Below, piece by piece: positions 22,022 to 32,011 of a stretch of DNA of 64,000 bases (position 1 is the stretch's first letter; each line of letters opens with the position of its first letter). The stretch lies in contig NC_003075.7 in NCBI RefSeq assembly GCF_000001735.4, positions 4,403,001 to 4,467,000 of the forward strand, in the 5' to 3' direction. The notes below the pieces were generated by a model that saw nothing but the letters and a program-made list of their open reading frames with translations, searched no databases and had not been told where the DNA came from. Both the position numbers and the translations under genes were made by a program. Source of the stretch: Arabidopsis thaliana (taxonomy: Eukaryota > Streptophyta > Magnoliopsida > Brassicales > Brassicaceae).

Positions 22022-23750
22022 TGATAAGTGTGTATTTTGCATGTTTTGAGCATCCATTTGTCATCACTTTAGCATCATATCATCACTGTTTTATACCATT
22101 TCTCATCATTTATCATCACTTTATATGTTTAGGATAGATTTGCATGCATGTTGCATATTTGCGTTGATTTCAGGTGATTTGGAGCTGTTGACGAGCTATC
22201 TGGAAGAAGCGGGCCTGATCATGTCAAACCACTTGACCCAGAGGTCGAGTAGGAGCTTCAAGATCTCAACAGATCACTCGACCCCCTGGTCGAGTGGAGG
22301 ACATCACGTCTTCATCCCATCACCTGACCACCACTCGATGGCATCACTCGACCCCGAGGTCGAGTGTCTTCACCTTCATTGCCAGACCACTACTCGACCT
22401 CGTCACTCTACCTGGAAGTCGAGTATCACCATCACCACCACTCGACTACATACTCGATGACAAGCTTCAGAGCCTTCTTCATTCCGCACTCAACCAGACA
22501 CTCGAGCACAAGGAAGAAAAGAAGACTCCAGCTATTCACTCGACCTCCCACTCGACCACATGGGTCGAGTACAGTTCTTAATCCGTCCCAATACTTTGTC
22601 GTTTTAAGTATTAGGGTTTCAGAATATTTGGCTATAAGTAGCATGTACTTCACATTTTTGCAGAGAAGTTTTTTATCTAGTTTTATTTCCGCAGACATTG
22701 TGTTCTAGACCTTTTGTAATCCGGATTTCTCTTTATCTATTCAGTATTCAGTATTCAGCTTTTCTTCTTGATTTTGTTTACTATTGTTCATTCTGTTATC
22801 ATCCTGCTGTTACACTGTTGTTATCATGTTTTCAACTTGTTCAACATTTATGCTTTCTGTTATGATGTCTGAGTAGTGAATAGGTTTCTGAGGATGGGTT
22901 AGAGTAGTGTAGAATTCTCAGTATGCTAGGTGATTGAGTATTGATTGATAGATCCCTTCTGGATTAGTTGTTCTTAATGCCTATTGCTTCCTGATCAACT
23001 GGAATTTGAGCCCAGACATTTCCGCGCCCAAAAGGTGTTCGATGAAATGTCTGAACCACTAATTCCAGAGATTTGTGGCCCTGTACCAAGGTATTGGTTG
23101 CAGGGAGCGTTTTGGCTTTAACTTGTTGATTCGTAATGCATGTTAGGTTAGCTCTCGTCAATGGTGATTGAGTCTTGGACTAGGTTAACTTGAGGGTCTC
23201 TGTTGCGGTGGCACTTAGATTTGGTTAATGAACTTGTTGTCTAGGGATAATTTATTGAGCATGTCAATCACCTGTAAACTGAGGAAACGAAACTACTCAA
23301 TTACCCCATCCTCGGGAATTCTTTATCTAATTGAATTCTGTGTTTACTCCACTATTGTTTACTGCATCTTGTTATCTGTCGCTTAATTTCTGCAGTTATT
23401 TCTTGTTACTCGACCTCGTACTCCACCACCCAGTTGTCTGGCAACAGACTGTGCAGTCGAGTATCTGTGTTTTATTTTCTGTCTGTTACTCGACCTGTCA
23501 CTCGACCACACCCAGTGCTCTGCAAAGAGCTGTGTTGGTCGAGTGTTTTACTGTTTCTGTTTGATTTTCTGTTTTCTGCATGTTCACTTAGGACTGCTAG
23601 AACACACCAAAACATGTTATTGCTTGGCTTGACTTAGTGACTTTTGATCACATCTTGATTGTTAGCATCACACCCATTTGGATTGACAACCTAAAATACT
23701 ACAACGACATGATTGGTGTTTTAGGATAATTGACTAAAAACCTATTATCA
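22022..23750 (+). repeat. 5' LTR of element IV (family A)
   Basis: 1729 bp, starts TGATAAG and ends TTATCA. It contains near-perfect TCGA hairpins, e.g. CACTCGACC-CCCT-GGTCGAGTG at 22275-22296 and CACTCGACC-CCGA-GGTCGAGTG at 22345-22366. TATAAGTAG is at 22633-22641. Confidence 0.93.
22275..22296. repeat. TCGA hairpin in family-A LTR
   Basis: Nine paired bases either side of a four-base loop (CACTCGACC, CCCT, GGTCGAGTG). A second hairpin with the same arms and loop CCGA is at 22345-22366. Copies recur at about 26949-26970, 26995-27012 and 27054-27075 in the 3' LTR. Confidence 0.85.
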
Positions 23751-23751
23751 A

Positions 23752-23766
23752 TTTGGCGCCGTTGCC
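23752..23766 (+). other. Primer-binding site, tRNA-Asp type (element IV)
   Basis: TTTGGCGCCGTTGCC starts one base after the LTR and is a full match to the tRNA-Asp 3'-end complement core, unlike the mutated copies in II, III and VIII. Confidence 0.88.
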
Positions 23767-23898
23767 AATTGGGTGTTTGTTTGTTACATTTGAGATTTCA
23801 AACTTGCTTAGATCAAGTTTTTTTTTTCAATTTTCTTTTTCGATTACTAACTATGTGTTTTTCTTGTTGTCTTCTTGATCCAGGTACACCTCTGCTGT

Positions 23899-25383
23899 AT
23901 GCGAACTCGATCAACAGGCAATCAGAACCTCCTTTTCAACGATAACATCGATCGCATAGCTCGCGAACTCAGAGAAAGGAGAAACACAATCAACCTTGTA
24001 CCTCAGCAACCACTCGAAATGGCTGACGAACAGAATCAACAAAATGGCCCAGCTAACATTGGTGCTGGAGATGCACCACGTGATCACCGTCAGAGAGAAG
24101 GAATTGCACCTCCTGCTATCCAGAACAACAACTTCGAGATTAAGAGTGGTCTCATCTCGATGATTCAGGGGAACAAATTCTATGGTCTGCCAATGGAGGA
24201 TCCACTTGACCACCTTGATGAATTCGATAGGCTCTGCAACCTAACAAAAATCAATGGTGTTAGTGCAGATGGATTCAAGCTCCGTTTGTTTCCTTTCTCC
24301 TTAGGCGACAAAGCACACATCTGGGAGAAGAATCTGCCCCATGACTCAATCATCACCTGGGATGATTGTAAGAAGGCTTTTCTATCAAAGTTCTTCTCCA
24401 ATGCCAGAACTGCAAGACTCAGAAATGAAATTTCTGGTTTCTCACAGAAGACTGGTGAAAGCTTCTGTGAAGCATGGGAGCGTTTCAAGGGTTACACCAA
24501 CCAATGCCCTCATCATGGCTTTACTAAAGCCTCTATGCTCAGCACTCTTTACAGAGGAGTCCTACCACGCATCAGAATGCTTCTGGATACCGCCAGCAAT
24601 GGAAATTTCCAGAACAAAGATGTTGAAGAAGGCTGGGAATTGGTTGATAACCTTGCTCAATCAGATGGCAATTACAACGAGGACTGCGATAGGACCGTCA
24701 GAGACACAGCTGACTCTGATGACAAACACAGGAAGGAGATCAAAGCGCTGAATGACAAGCTGGACAGGATTCTTCTTAACCAGCAGAAGCATGTGCACTT
24801 CCTTGTTGATGACGAGCAGTTTCAAGTCCAAGATGGAGAGGGTAACCAGTTGGAAGAAGTTAGCTACATCAACAACAACCAGAGTGGCTACAAAGGGTAT
24901 AACAACTTCAAAACCAACAACCCCAACCTCTCCTACCGCAGCACCAACATTGCTAATCCTCAGGATCAAGTGTATCCTCCACAGCAACAACAAGTTCAGA
25001 ACAAACCTTTTGTTCCCTACAATCAAGGTTTCGTTCCTAAGCAGCAATTTCAGGGGAACTACCAGCCGCCACCACCACCTGGGTTTGCACATCAGCAAAA
25101 CCAAGGTCATGCTGCTCCTGAGGCTGATATGAAACAAATGCTACAACAGCTGCTTCACGGGCAAGCCTCTGGCTCCATGGAGATGGCAAAGAAGATATCT
25201 GAGTTACATAACAAGCTGGACTGTAGCTACAATGATCTCAATGTCAAGATGGAAACACTGAATACCAAAGTCCGATACTTAGAGGGACATTCTGCATCTT
25301 CTTTAGCTCCAAAACAGACAAGCCAACTACCAGGCAAAACAGTAGAATCCAAAAGAATATGCTCATGCTATCACACTGCGTAG
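23899..25383 (+). CDS. gag polyprotein, element IV (longest open gag)
   Basis: ATG 23899 ([10 protein letters not shown]) follows a CCAG|GTAC acceptor-like site, and 494 codons are open. Retrotransposon gag core: [79 protein letters not shown] and [20 protein letters not shown], then [19 protein letters not shown] Gln/Asn/Pro-rich half ([32 protein letters not shown]) and a C-terminal helical part ([12 protein letters not shown]) follow. No CCHC knuckle. One base is lost near 25350, so the frame ends in [10 protein letters not shown] instead of running into protease. Confidence 0.9.
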   Translation: MRTRSTGNQNLLFNDNIDRIARELRERRNTINLVPQQPLEMADEQNQQNGPANIGAGDAPRDHRQREGIAPPAIQNNNFEIKSGLISMIQGNKFYGLPMEDPLDHLDEFDRLCNLTKINGVSADGFKLRLFPFSLGDKAHIWEKNLPHDSIITWDDCKKAFLSKFFSNARTARLRNEISGFSQKTGESFCEAWERFKGYTNQCPHHGFTKASMLSTLYRGVLPRIRMLLDTASNGNFQNKDVEEGWELVDNLAQSDGNYNEDCDRTVRDTADSDDKHRKEIKALNDKLDRILLNQQKHVHFLVDDEQFQVQDGEGNQLEEVSYINNNQSGYKGYNNFKTNNPNLSYRSTNIANPQDQVYPPQQQQVQNKPFVPYNQGFVPKQQFQGNYQPPPPPGFAHQQNQGHAAPEADMKQMLQQLLHGQASGSMEMAKKISELHNKLDCSYNDLNVKMETLNTKVRYLEGHSASSLAPKQTSQLPGKTVESKRICSCYHTA

Positions 25384-25714
25384 TGGAAAAGCACTTCCAA
25401 CTAGGGAGGAACCAAAGACGGTCACTGAGGACAGTGAAGATCAAGATGGGGAGGATTTAAGTCTCGAGAAAGATCAAGCTGACAAACCACACGAGCAACC
25501 ACTCGACCAGTCACTCGAGCAACCACTCGACCTGTCACTCGAGCAACCACTCGATCTGCCACTCGACAACGTTACTCGACCAACAACTCGACCTATCTTC
25601 CCAGCAGCATCAGCAACTGCTCCAAAACCAATTACTGTCAAAAACAAAGAAAAGGTCTTTGTCCCTCCTCCCTACAAACCAGAGCTTCCATTTCCTGGCC
25701 GTCACAAGAAAGCT
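25384..25714 (+). other. gag-protease linker, element IV
   Basis: After the lesion near 25350 the other frame reads [20 protein letters not shown], an acidic segment, the 24-bp repeat block and [20 protein letters not shown], the usual lead into protease. It is coding in origin but out of frame with gag. Confidence 0.75.
25493..25564 (+). repeat. Three tandem 24-bp units made of TCGA words
   Basis: Units 25493-25516, 25517-25540 and 25541-25564 are near-identical, built on GAGCAACCACTCGACC, and would encode E-Q-P-L-D-x-S/P-L repeats. Elements I (36955-37000) and II (7800-7860) have shorter versions. The same octamers as in the LTRs are used here in a protein-coding context. Confidence 0.85.
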
Positions 25715-26905
25715 TTGGCAGATAAATATAGAGCTATGTTTGCCAAGAATATTAAGGAGGTTGAGTTGCGGATACCTCTTGTTGACGCTCTAGCGCTAAT
25801 CCCAGACTCTCACAAGTTTCTGAAAGACTTGATCGTGGAGAGAATTCAAGAAGTGCAAGGGATGGTGGTATTGAGTCATGGATGCAGTGCTATCATACAG
25901 AAGAAGATCATTCCTAAGAAGCTTAGTGATCCTGGTTCATTCACTCTACCATGCTCTTTAGGTCCATTGGCTTTCAATAGATGCCTATGCGATTTAGGAG
26001 CATCAGTCAGTCTCATGGCGCTCTCTGTTGCCAAAAGATTGGGGTTCACTCAATACAAGTCCTCCAATATATCCCTCATCCTAGCTGACAGATCAGTAAG
26101 GATCCCTCATGGTTTGCTCAAAAACTTCGGAATCACGATCGGTGCTGTGGAGATACCAACTGACTTTGTAGTCCTGGAGATGGATGAAGAGCCCAAGGAC
26201 CCTTTGATTCTAGGGAGACCTTTCTTAGCCACTGCAGGAGCTATGATTGATGTCAAGAAAGGGAAGATTGATCTAAGCCTTGGCAAAGACTTTAGGATGA
26301 CCTTTGATGTCAAAGACGCGATGAAGAAGCCTACCATAGAAGGGCAACTCTTTTGGATCAAAGAAATGGATCAGTTAGCCGATGAATTACTGGAAGAGCT
26401 GGCGGAAGAAGATCATCTTAACAGTGCTTTAACCAAAAGTGGTGAAGATGGGTTTCTGCATTTGGAAACATTTGGATACCAAAAGCTGTTAGACTCCAAT
26501 AAAGCGATGGAAGAATCAGAACCCTTTGAGGAATTGAATGAACCAGCAACAGAGGTAATGGTAATGAGCGAAGAAGGGTCAACTCGAGTTCAACCTGCAC
26601 TCTCGAGGACATACTCGACCAGCCACTCGACCTTGTCTGCCAACGAATCTGGGGAGCCGATCATTCCAACTTCAGATGACTGGTCTGAACTTAAGGCACC
26701 GAAGGTTGATCTCAAACCACTTCCTAAAGGTCTAAGGTACGCATTCCTTGGTCCAAACTCTACTTACCCTGTGATCATTAATGCCGAGTTAAATAGTGAT
26801 GAAGTGAACCTACTATTATCTGAGCTTAGAAAGTATAGGAGAGCGATTGGTTATTCATTATCCGACATTAAGGGAATTTCACCTAGTTTATGCAACCAAA
26901 GGATC
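25715..26905 (+). pseudogene. Protease and RT-leader, element IV (truncated pol)
   Basis: Open frame with the retropepsin motif [19 protein letters not shown] and [18 protein letters not shown], an acidic linker ([18 protein letters not shown]) and the [20 protein letters not shown] block. It stops at DIKGISPSLCNQR, just before the RT fingers. At about 26906 it runs straight into LTR sequence, so RT, RNase H, integrase and the env-position ORF are gone. The protease itself looks intact, although MPLS has become MALS. Confidence 0.88.
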
Positions 26906-28463
26906 TCTTTACATGTTTAGGATAGGAGCTTCAAGATCTCAACTGATCACTCGACCCCCTGGTCGAGTGGAGGACATCACTACTTTACCACATCACTCGA
27001 CCCCGAGGTCGAGCGTCTTCATCCCATCACCTGACCACCACTCGATCGCATCACTCGACCCCGAGGTCGAGTGTCTTCACATTCATTGCCAGACCACTAC
27101 TCGACCTCGTCACTCTACCTGGAAGTCGAGTATCACCATCACCACCACTCGACTGCATACTCGATGGCAAGCTTCAGGGCCTTCTTCATTCCGCACTCAA
27201 CCAGACACTCGAGCACAAGGAAGAAAAGAAGACTCCAGCTATTCACTCGACCTCCCACTCGACCACATGGGTCGAGTACAGTTCTTAATCCGTCCCAATA
27301 CTTCGTCGTTTTAAGTATTAGGGTTTCGTAATATTTGGCTATAAGTAGCATGTACTTCACATTTTCGCAGAGAAGTTTTTTATCTAGTTTTATTTCCGCA
27401 GACCTTGTGTTCTAGACCTTTTGTAATCCAGATTTCTCTTTATCTATTCAGTATTCAGTATTCAGCTTTTGTTCTTGATTTCGGTTACTGTTGTTCATTC
27501 TGTTATCATCCTGTACACTGTTGTTATCATGTTTTCAACTTGTTCAACGTTTATGCTTTCGTTTATGATGTCTGAGTAGTGAATAGATTTCTGAGGATGG
27601 GTTAGAGTAGTGTAGAATTCTCAGTATGCTAGGTGATTGAGTATTGATTGATAGATCCCTTCTGGATTAGTTGTTCTTAATGCCTATTGCTTTCTGATCA
27701 ACTGGAATTTGAGCCCAGACATTTCTGCGCCCAAAAAGTGTTCGATGAAATGTCTGAACCACTAATTCCAGAGATTCGTGACCGTGTACTAAGGTATTGG
27801 TTGCAGGGAGCGTTTTGGTTTTAACTTGTTGATTCGTAATGCCTGTTAGGTTAGCTCTCGTCAATGGTGATTGAGTCTAGGACTAGGTTAACTTGAGAGT
27901 CTCTGTTGCGGTGACACTTAGATTTGGTTAATGAACTTGTTGTCTAGGGTTAATTTATTGAGCATGTCAATCACCTGTAAACTGAGAAAACGAAACTACT
28001 CAATTACCCCATCCTCGGGAATTCTTTATCTGATTGAATTCTTTGTTTACTCTACTGTTGTTTACTGCATCTTGTTATCTGTCGCTTAATTTCTACAATT
28101 CTTTCTTGTTACTCGACCTCATACTCGACCACCCAGTTGTCTGGCAACAGACTGTGCAGTCGAGTATCTGTGTTTTATTTTCTGTGTGTTACTCGACCTG
28201 TCACTCGATCACACCCAGTGCTCTACAAAGAGCTGTGTTGGTCTGTGTTGGTCGAGTGTTTTACTATTTCTGTTTGATTTTCTGTTTTCTGCATGTTCAC
28301 TTAGGACTGCTAGAACACACCAAAACATGTTATTACTTGGCTTGACTTAGTGACTTCTGATCACATCTTGATTGTTAGCATCACACCCATTTGGATTGAC
28401 AACCTAAAATACTACAACGACATGATTGGTGTTTTGGGATAATTGACTAAAAACCTATTATCA
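26906..28463 (+). repeat. 3' LTR of element IV (internally deleted start)
   Basis: It starts with about 20 bp matching 22120-22139 (TACATGTTTAGGATAG) fused to sequence equivalent to 22250 onward, so the LTR has lost its first ~100 bp and another ~110 bp. The rest aligns with 22250-23750 and ends TTATCA at 28463. An extra TCGA hairpin copy lies in 26940-27080. Confidence 0.88.
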
Positions 28464-29465
28464 TATTTTTAGAGCAGTTTCCCATACCCTTAGCCTAGCC
28501 TTATTTCAAGCCAAAGATCATTTGTGTGATTGTGAGGTCTTTTTCGATTGAGCTTGGTATAACTTGTTAGGTATGAGCCGACAAGAGCAGTCTTTCATGT
28601 AGACCTAGCCCACGCTCTTTGGGTTAGCTAGGACTAGGTGGAGACTTGTATTTGGGATTGGGATTGTGTATGGATTGAATGAGAATGAGAATGAGAATGA
28701 AAAGAAAAGGAAAAAAAAGAGTAAGAGTTTAGAGTTCTAAGGGGGATACAAAAGTGTTAAGTCTAGTAAAGGGTTTGGAATTCAAAGAAGTTAGGCATAG
28801 TGATTCAAAGAAAAGGGTAAATCGCCCTATGTGCTAAGATTAGAAGAAAAGCCTTAAGTTTGTCAAAGTATAAAACCAAACCCGCTAGACTCTTAAATTG
28901 ATTCAAAGAGAACCCCTTAGAACTTGAACCAAAAAGAGAGAAGAATGAGAAAAAGGGTAGAGTTAGGACATCTATGGGACTGGGATCATTTTCTGAGCTA
29001 TCATACTATATCATTGGGTAGATGGGAGTCTGTTCTTGTATGTATCCATTGGCTTTTACCTTTAGCATTCTACTGAAGCTCAATCTTTTCTCTGAGAGTC
29101 CCCTGTTACTCGACTAAACCATTAGAGGGACCATTTTTGTCTCTTAGCCTAAGCCGAAACCAAGTGAGTTCATAACCATTGCATTGCTTGATCCACTATT
29201 CGTGCTTAATGAATGTTAAAGGGAATTGGTTGATGTGAATGCTTGAATAGATTAAGGCAAGTTGTTAGGTTGCATTGTGACGAGTATGGCTAACGTTTCT
29301 AAGTAAGGGTCAATCATCTTGCAACCTAGAATTAGCTACCTGGACATTGAACTTACCCGTTTTATATGCATGCTTCGGTTCTTGAATCCCCACCTTCAAA
29401 CCTCTCCTTCAACTTAAGATTTTTTTGTTTGCTTGAGGGCAAGCAAGAGATAAGTTTGGGGGAGT
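28464..29465 (+). other. 3' UTR of element III, second part, with polypurine tract
   Basis: Resumes after element IV and contains no supported gene. A purine-rich AGAA-type stretch lies at 28680-28960. It ends GAGGGCAAGCAAGAG and AAGTTTGGGGGAGT (29452-29465) immediately before the LTR, a classic polypurine tract for plus-strand priming. Confidence 0.8.
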
Positions 29466-31093
29466 TGATAACACTGTATTTTACTCATTTTAGGTGTGTG
29501 TTTATCATCATTTAGTTTTGCATTTGCTCATTGTATCATATCATTTTGCACCATTTTAGCTTATTTTGCATACTTAGGCATCTAGGATCATCTTGCATTC
29601 GCATTGCATGTTTTGGTGTGTTTTCAGGTGTAGAAGGAGCTAAAAAGGACTTTACTCGATCCATTCACTCAATCCAGGCTGCTACAGAAGAGGCATCAAT
29701 TCACTCGACCTCTTTACTCGATCCAGGATGCTACAGAGGAGGCTACAGTTTACTCGACCCTCTTACTCGATCAAGGCAACCTCAGATGAAGCAGCAGATT
29801 GATCTACTCGCCCCTCCTACTCGATCCATTTACTCGACCACGGGTGACCATCTCTACAAGACTTGTTGAGCTATCAAAGCGTCTTCGGATCCTCCTCATT
29901 CCCCACTCAACCAGACATCTGAGCATACAGATAGGAGAGGATGAAGCATCTACTCGACCAATTGATCACTCGGAGCATATACACAAAGGCACAGACTTTG
30001 CAGTACCCTCTTTACTCGATTCCCAAGATCGAATATTCGCCCAAACCGCCTCAAGTCTCTTGTCTTCTAGTGAATCTAGGGGTTCAACATTTTACTATAA
30101 ATAGATCACTTTGGGGTTTGTCCAAAGGATCTATGCTTTATCTTTCAGTTTTTCTTTGTGTTTATGAATCTTAAAACCTTAAATACTCTTAATCTATTTC
30201 GTTTTTGCATTTAGTTCTTTAAGTAAAGTTGTTTAGCTTATTTAGATCTACATTTTGGTATGATTTCAGTAATTTTTGGGTTTGTGATCTTGAGAATGTT
30301 GCTTGAGTAGTGATTAGGGTTCTTGAGGATGGATTAGATTAGGGTAATCTCTAGGTTAGTTAGGTGGTTAGTGTTTAGGGTAATACCCTTCTGGATTCGC
30401 TTGGCCCCTATGGGATTTTTGCTGGCTAATGTGGAGATTCGATCATAGACGTCCAGCGTCCAAAAGACGTTCAAATGGATGTTTTATCTACGAATTCCAG
30501 AGATCTGTAAACTCGACCAAGAGATTGGCTTGTCTGCTTATTGGCTTTGGTAAATTGTTTTTTAAACTCTGCTCTGCTATGTTTCATCAACGAGAGTTGA
30601 GATTAGGAAGTGGTAGAGTTATGGGGGTCTCTGTCACGAGAGTGGATTGACCCGGTTTTTGAATCTATCGTCAAGGGTATCTACCTTTCACCTATTAGCC
30701 ATCTGATAAACCCTAGAGTTGCCCTTATCAATGAATCCATCCTTAGGACTTCTATTAGATTTATTTGTATTCCCTGTTGATTGCACTTTTATTTACCTGT
30801 TATTTGTATCCCCTGTTGATTGCATTTTAGTTCTTAATTTTGTCACATGTTGGTTCTACTCGACCCAATGATCGAGTAGAGCTCTTAAAGTTCTTATTTT
30901 TGTTGTTTGAATCCTGACCTAAGATTGTTACTAGAAACCCACCATCTTTATAATCTGGCTTGACTTAGTTGTTTCTGTACACATCTTGATTGCTAGCAAT
31001 ACAGTGGACTGGATTGACACCTCCTATAGCTGCATCGACATGTTTGTGTTTTACGGGAATTAAACATAAGTAGGCCTAAAAACCTGCTTATCA
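29466..31093 (+). repeat. 3' LTR of element III (family B)
   Basis: 1628 bp, starts TGATAACACTG and ends TTATCA. It aligns with 13804-15472, with small deletions visible (for example part of the ACTCGATC run near 29815 and about 35 bp near 31060). TATAAATAG is at 30096-30104. Confidence 0.92.
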
Positions 31094-32011
31094 GTTTGTA
31101 ACGACAGAGATAGTGTCTCATGATGTTCTAGTTCGCATTATCCGGACTAGATAGGACTAGGTGGGCTCTTATACTTTAGGTTGGGATGTGTCTAAAAGAA
31201 AAAGAAAAAAGAGGGTTGATTCATTGATAAGAAAAGGTAAAAGACTCTAGGTGAAGTAAGCTAAAGAAGCAGAAAAAGTCTAGTAAAGGTTTTGGGATTT
31301 GTAAAGAAAAGAAAAGAGTTCTTGTTAGCTAATGAAGAAGGGCAAAAGCCCTCGGTTTTAAAATTTCAAAAAACAGGAACCTTAGTTGTTAAAGAAATCC
31401 AAATCCGCTAGATGTATCAAAGTGTTGAGAAGCTTCTCCTAGAGTTAAGAGAAAAGAAAAGAACGATTAGAAAAATTGCTTAAAAGATTCATGAATGCAA
31501 AAGGTAGAGTCAAGTTCTTATATTGGGATTGGACATGGGATTACCATTAGAGCTTCATTGGTTATACTCTGGGTAGATGGGATCTTATCTTTGTATGCAT
31601 AGCTTGGGACTTACCTTTAGCATTCTACTAAAACTTAATCATTTTTTGAGAGATCCCCTGTTACTGAAACCTATTCTGTAAGGGACCATCTTTGTCTCTT
31701 GACCTTAACCTTAGCCAAATGAGTTCATTGATGATGAATTGCTTGATTCACGTTCCAAAACTAATGAATGTTAATGGTGGATTTGAAAACATGTGTGGGT
31801 CGAACATAAGAGTCGGATTGATTGAAAACAAGGCATGGCTAACGTTTTTGAGTAGAATTCGATCATATCGCAGTTTAGAACTACTAACTTGGACATTGAT
31901 TTCATCTAATTTATCTGGTGCTTTGGCTTTGAGTCCCCGCTTTCAAACCTCACTTCCAGCTTATTCTTAATTGTTTGCTTGAGGGCAAGTAAAGACTAAG
32001 TTTAGGGGAGT
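31094..32011 (+). other. 3' UTR of element II, second part, with polypurine tract
   Basis: Continues the UTR left at 13803, beginning with GTTTG (target duplication). It is non-coding and parallels 28560-29465 of element III. It ends TTGAGGGCAAGTAAAGA and AAGTTTAGGGGAGT next to the LTR at 32012. Confidence 0.8.

Larger units (their letters stand above)
22022..28463 (+). mobile_element. Element IV, truncated family-A element (innermost)
   Basis: Complete 5' LTR (22022-23750), primer site, the best gag in the window, protease, then a deletion from the start of RT through env and into the 3' LTR, which survives from about 26906 to 28463. Flanking CATTT (22017-22021) and TATTT (28464-28468) form a one-mismatch target duplication. 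The element III UTR resumes as TTAGAGCAG on the right. It sits inside III, which sits inside II, so it is the youngest insertion of the nest. Confidence 0.92.
13804..31093 (+). mobile_element. Element III, family-B LTR element without RT or integrase, containing IV
   Basis: It has LTRs at 13804-15472 and 29466-31093, flanked by GTTCG (13799-13803) and GTTTG (31094-31098), a one-mismatch target duplication. In order it carries a primer site, gag (15617-17180), protease (17354-17938), an unrecognised ORF (17900-18678), a spacer, an env-position ORF (19490-21237), a 3' UTR split by element IV, and a polypurine tract (29448-29465). No RT, RNase H or integrase motif is present in either strand between 17938 and 19490. 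Inferred: a non-autonomous derivative of family B, whose enzyme-bearing relative is the element at 47226. Confidence 0.9.

Noticed and set aside
22294..22708. Open frames rich in His/Ser/Thr/Arg/Pro inside the family-A LTRs (also 26847-27331, 5218-5436, 32320-32529)
   Set aside because: They are translations of repeated ACTCGACC words within LTRs, in several frames at once, with no conserved product.
25493..25564. Regular 24-bp repeats resembling a CRISPR array
   Set aside because: No unique spacers, the repeats are contiguous and coding, and the genome is a plant. It is a peptide repeat in the gag-pol linker.
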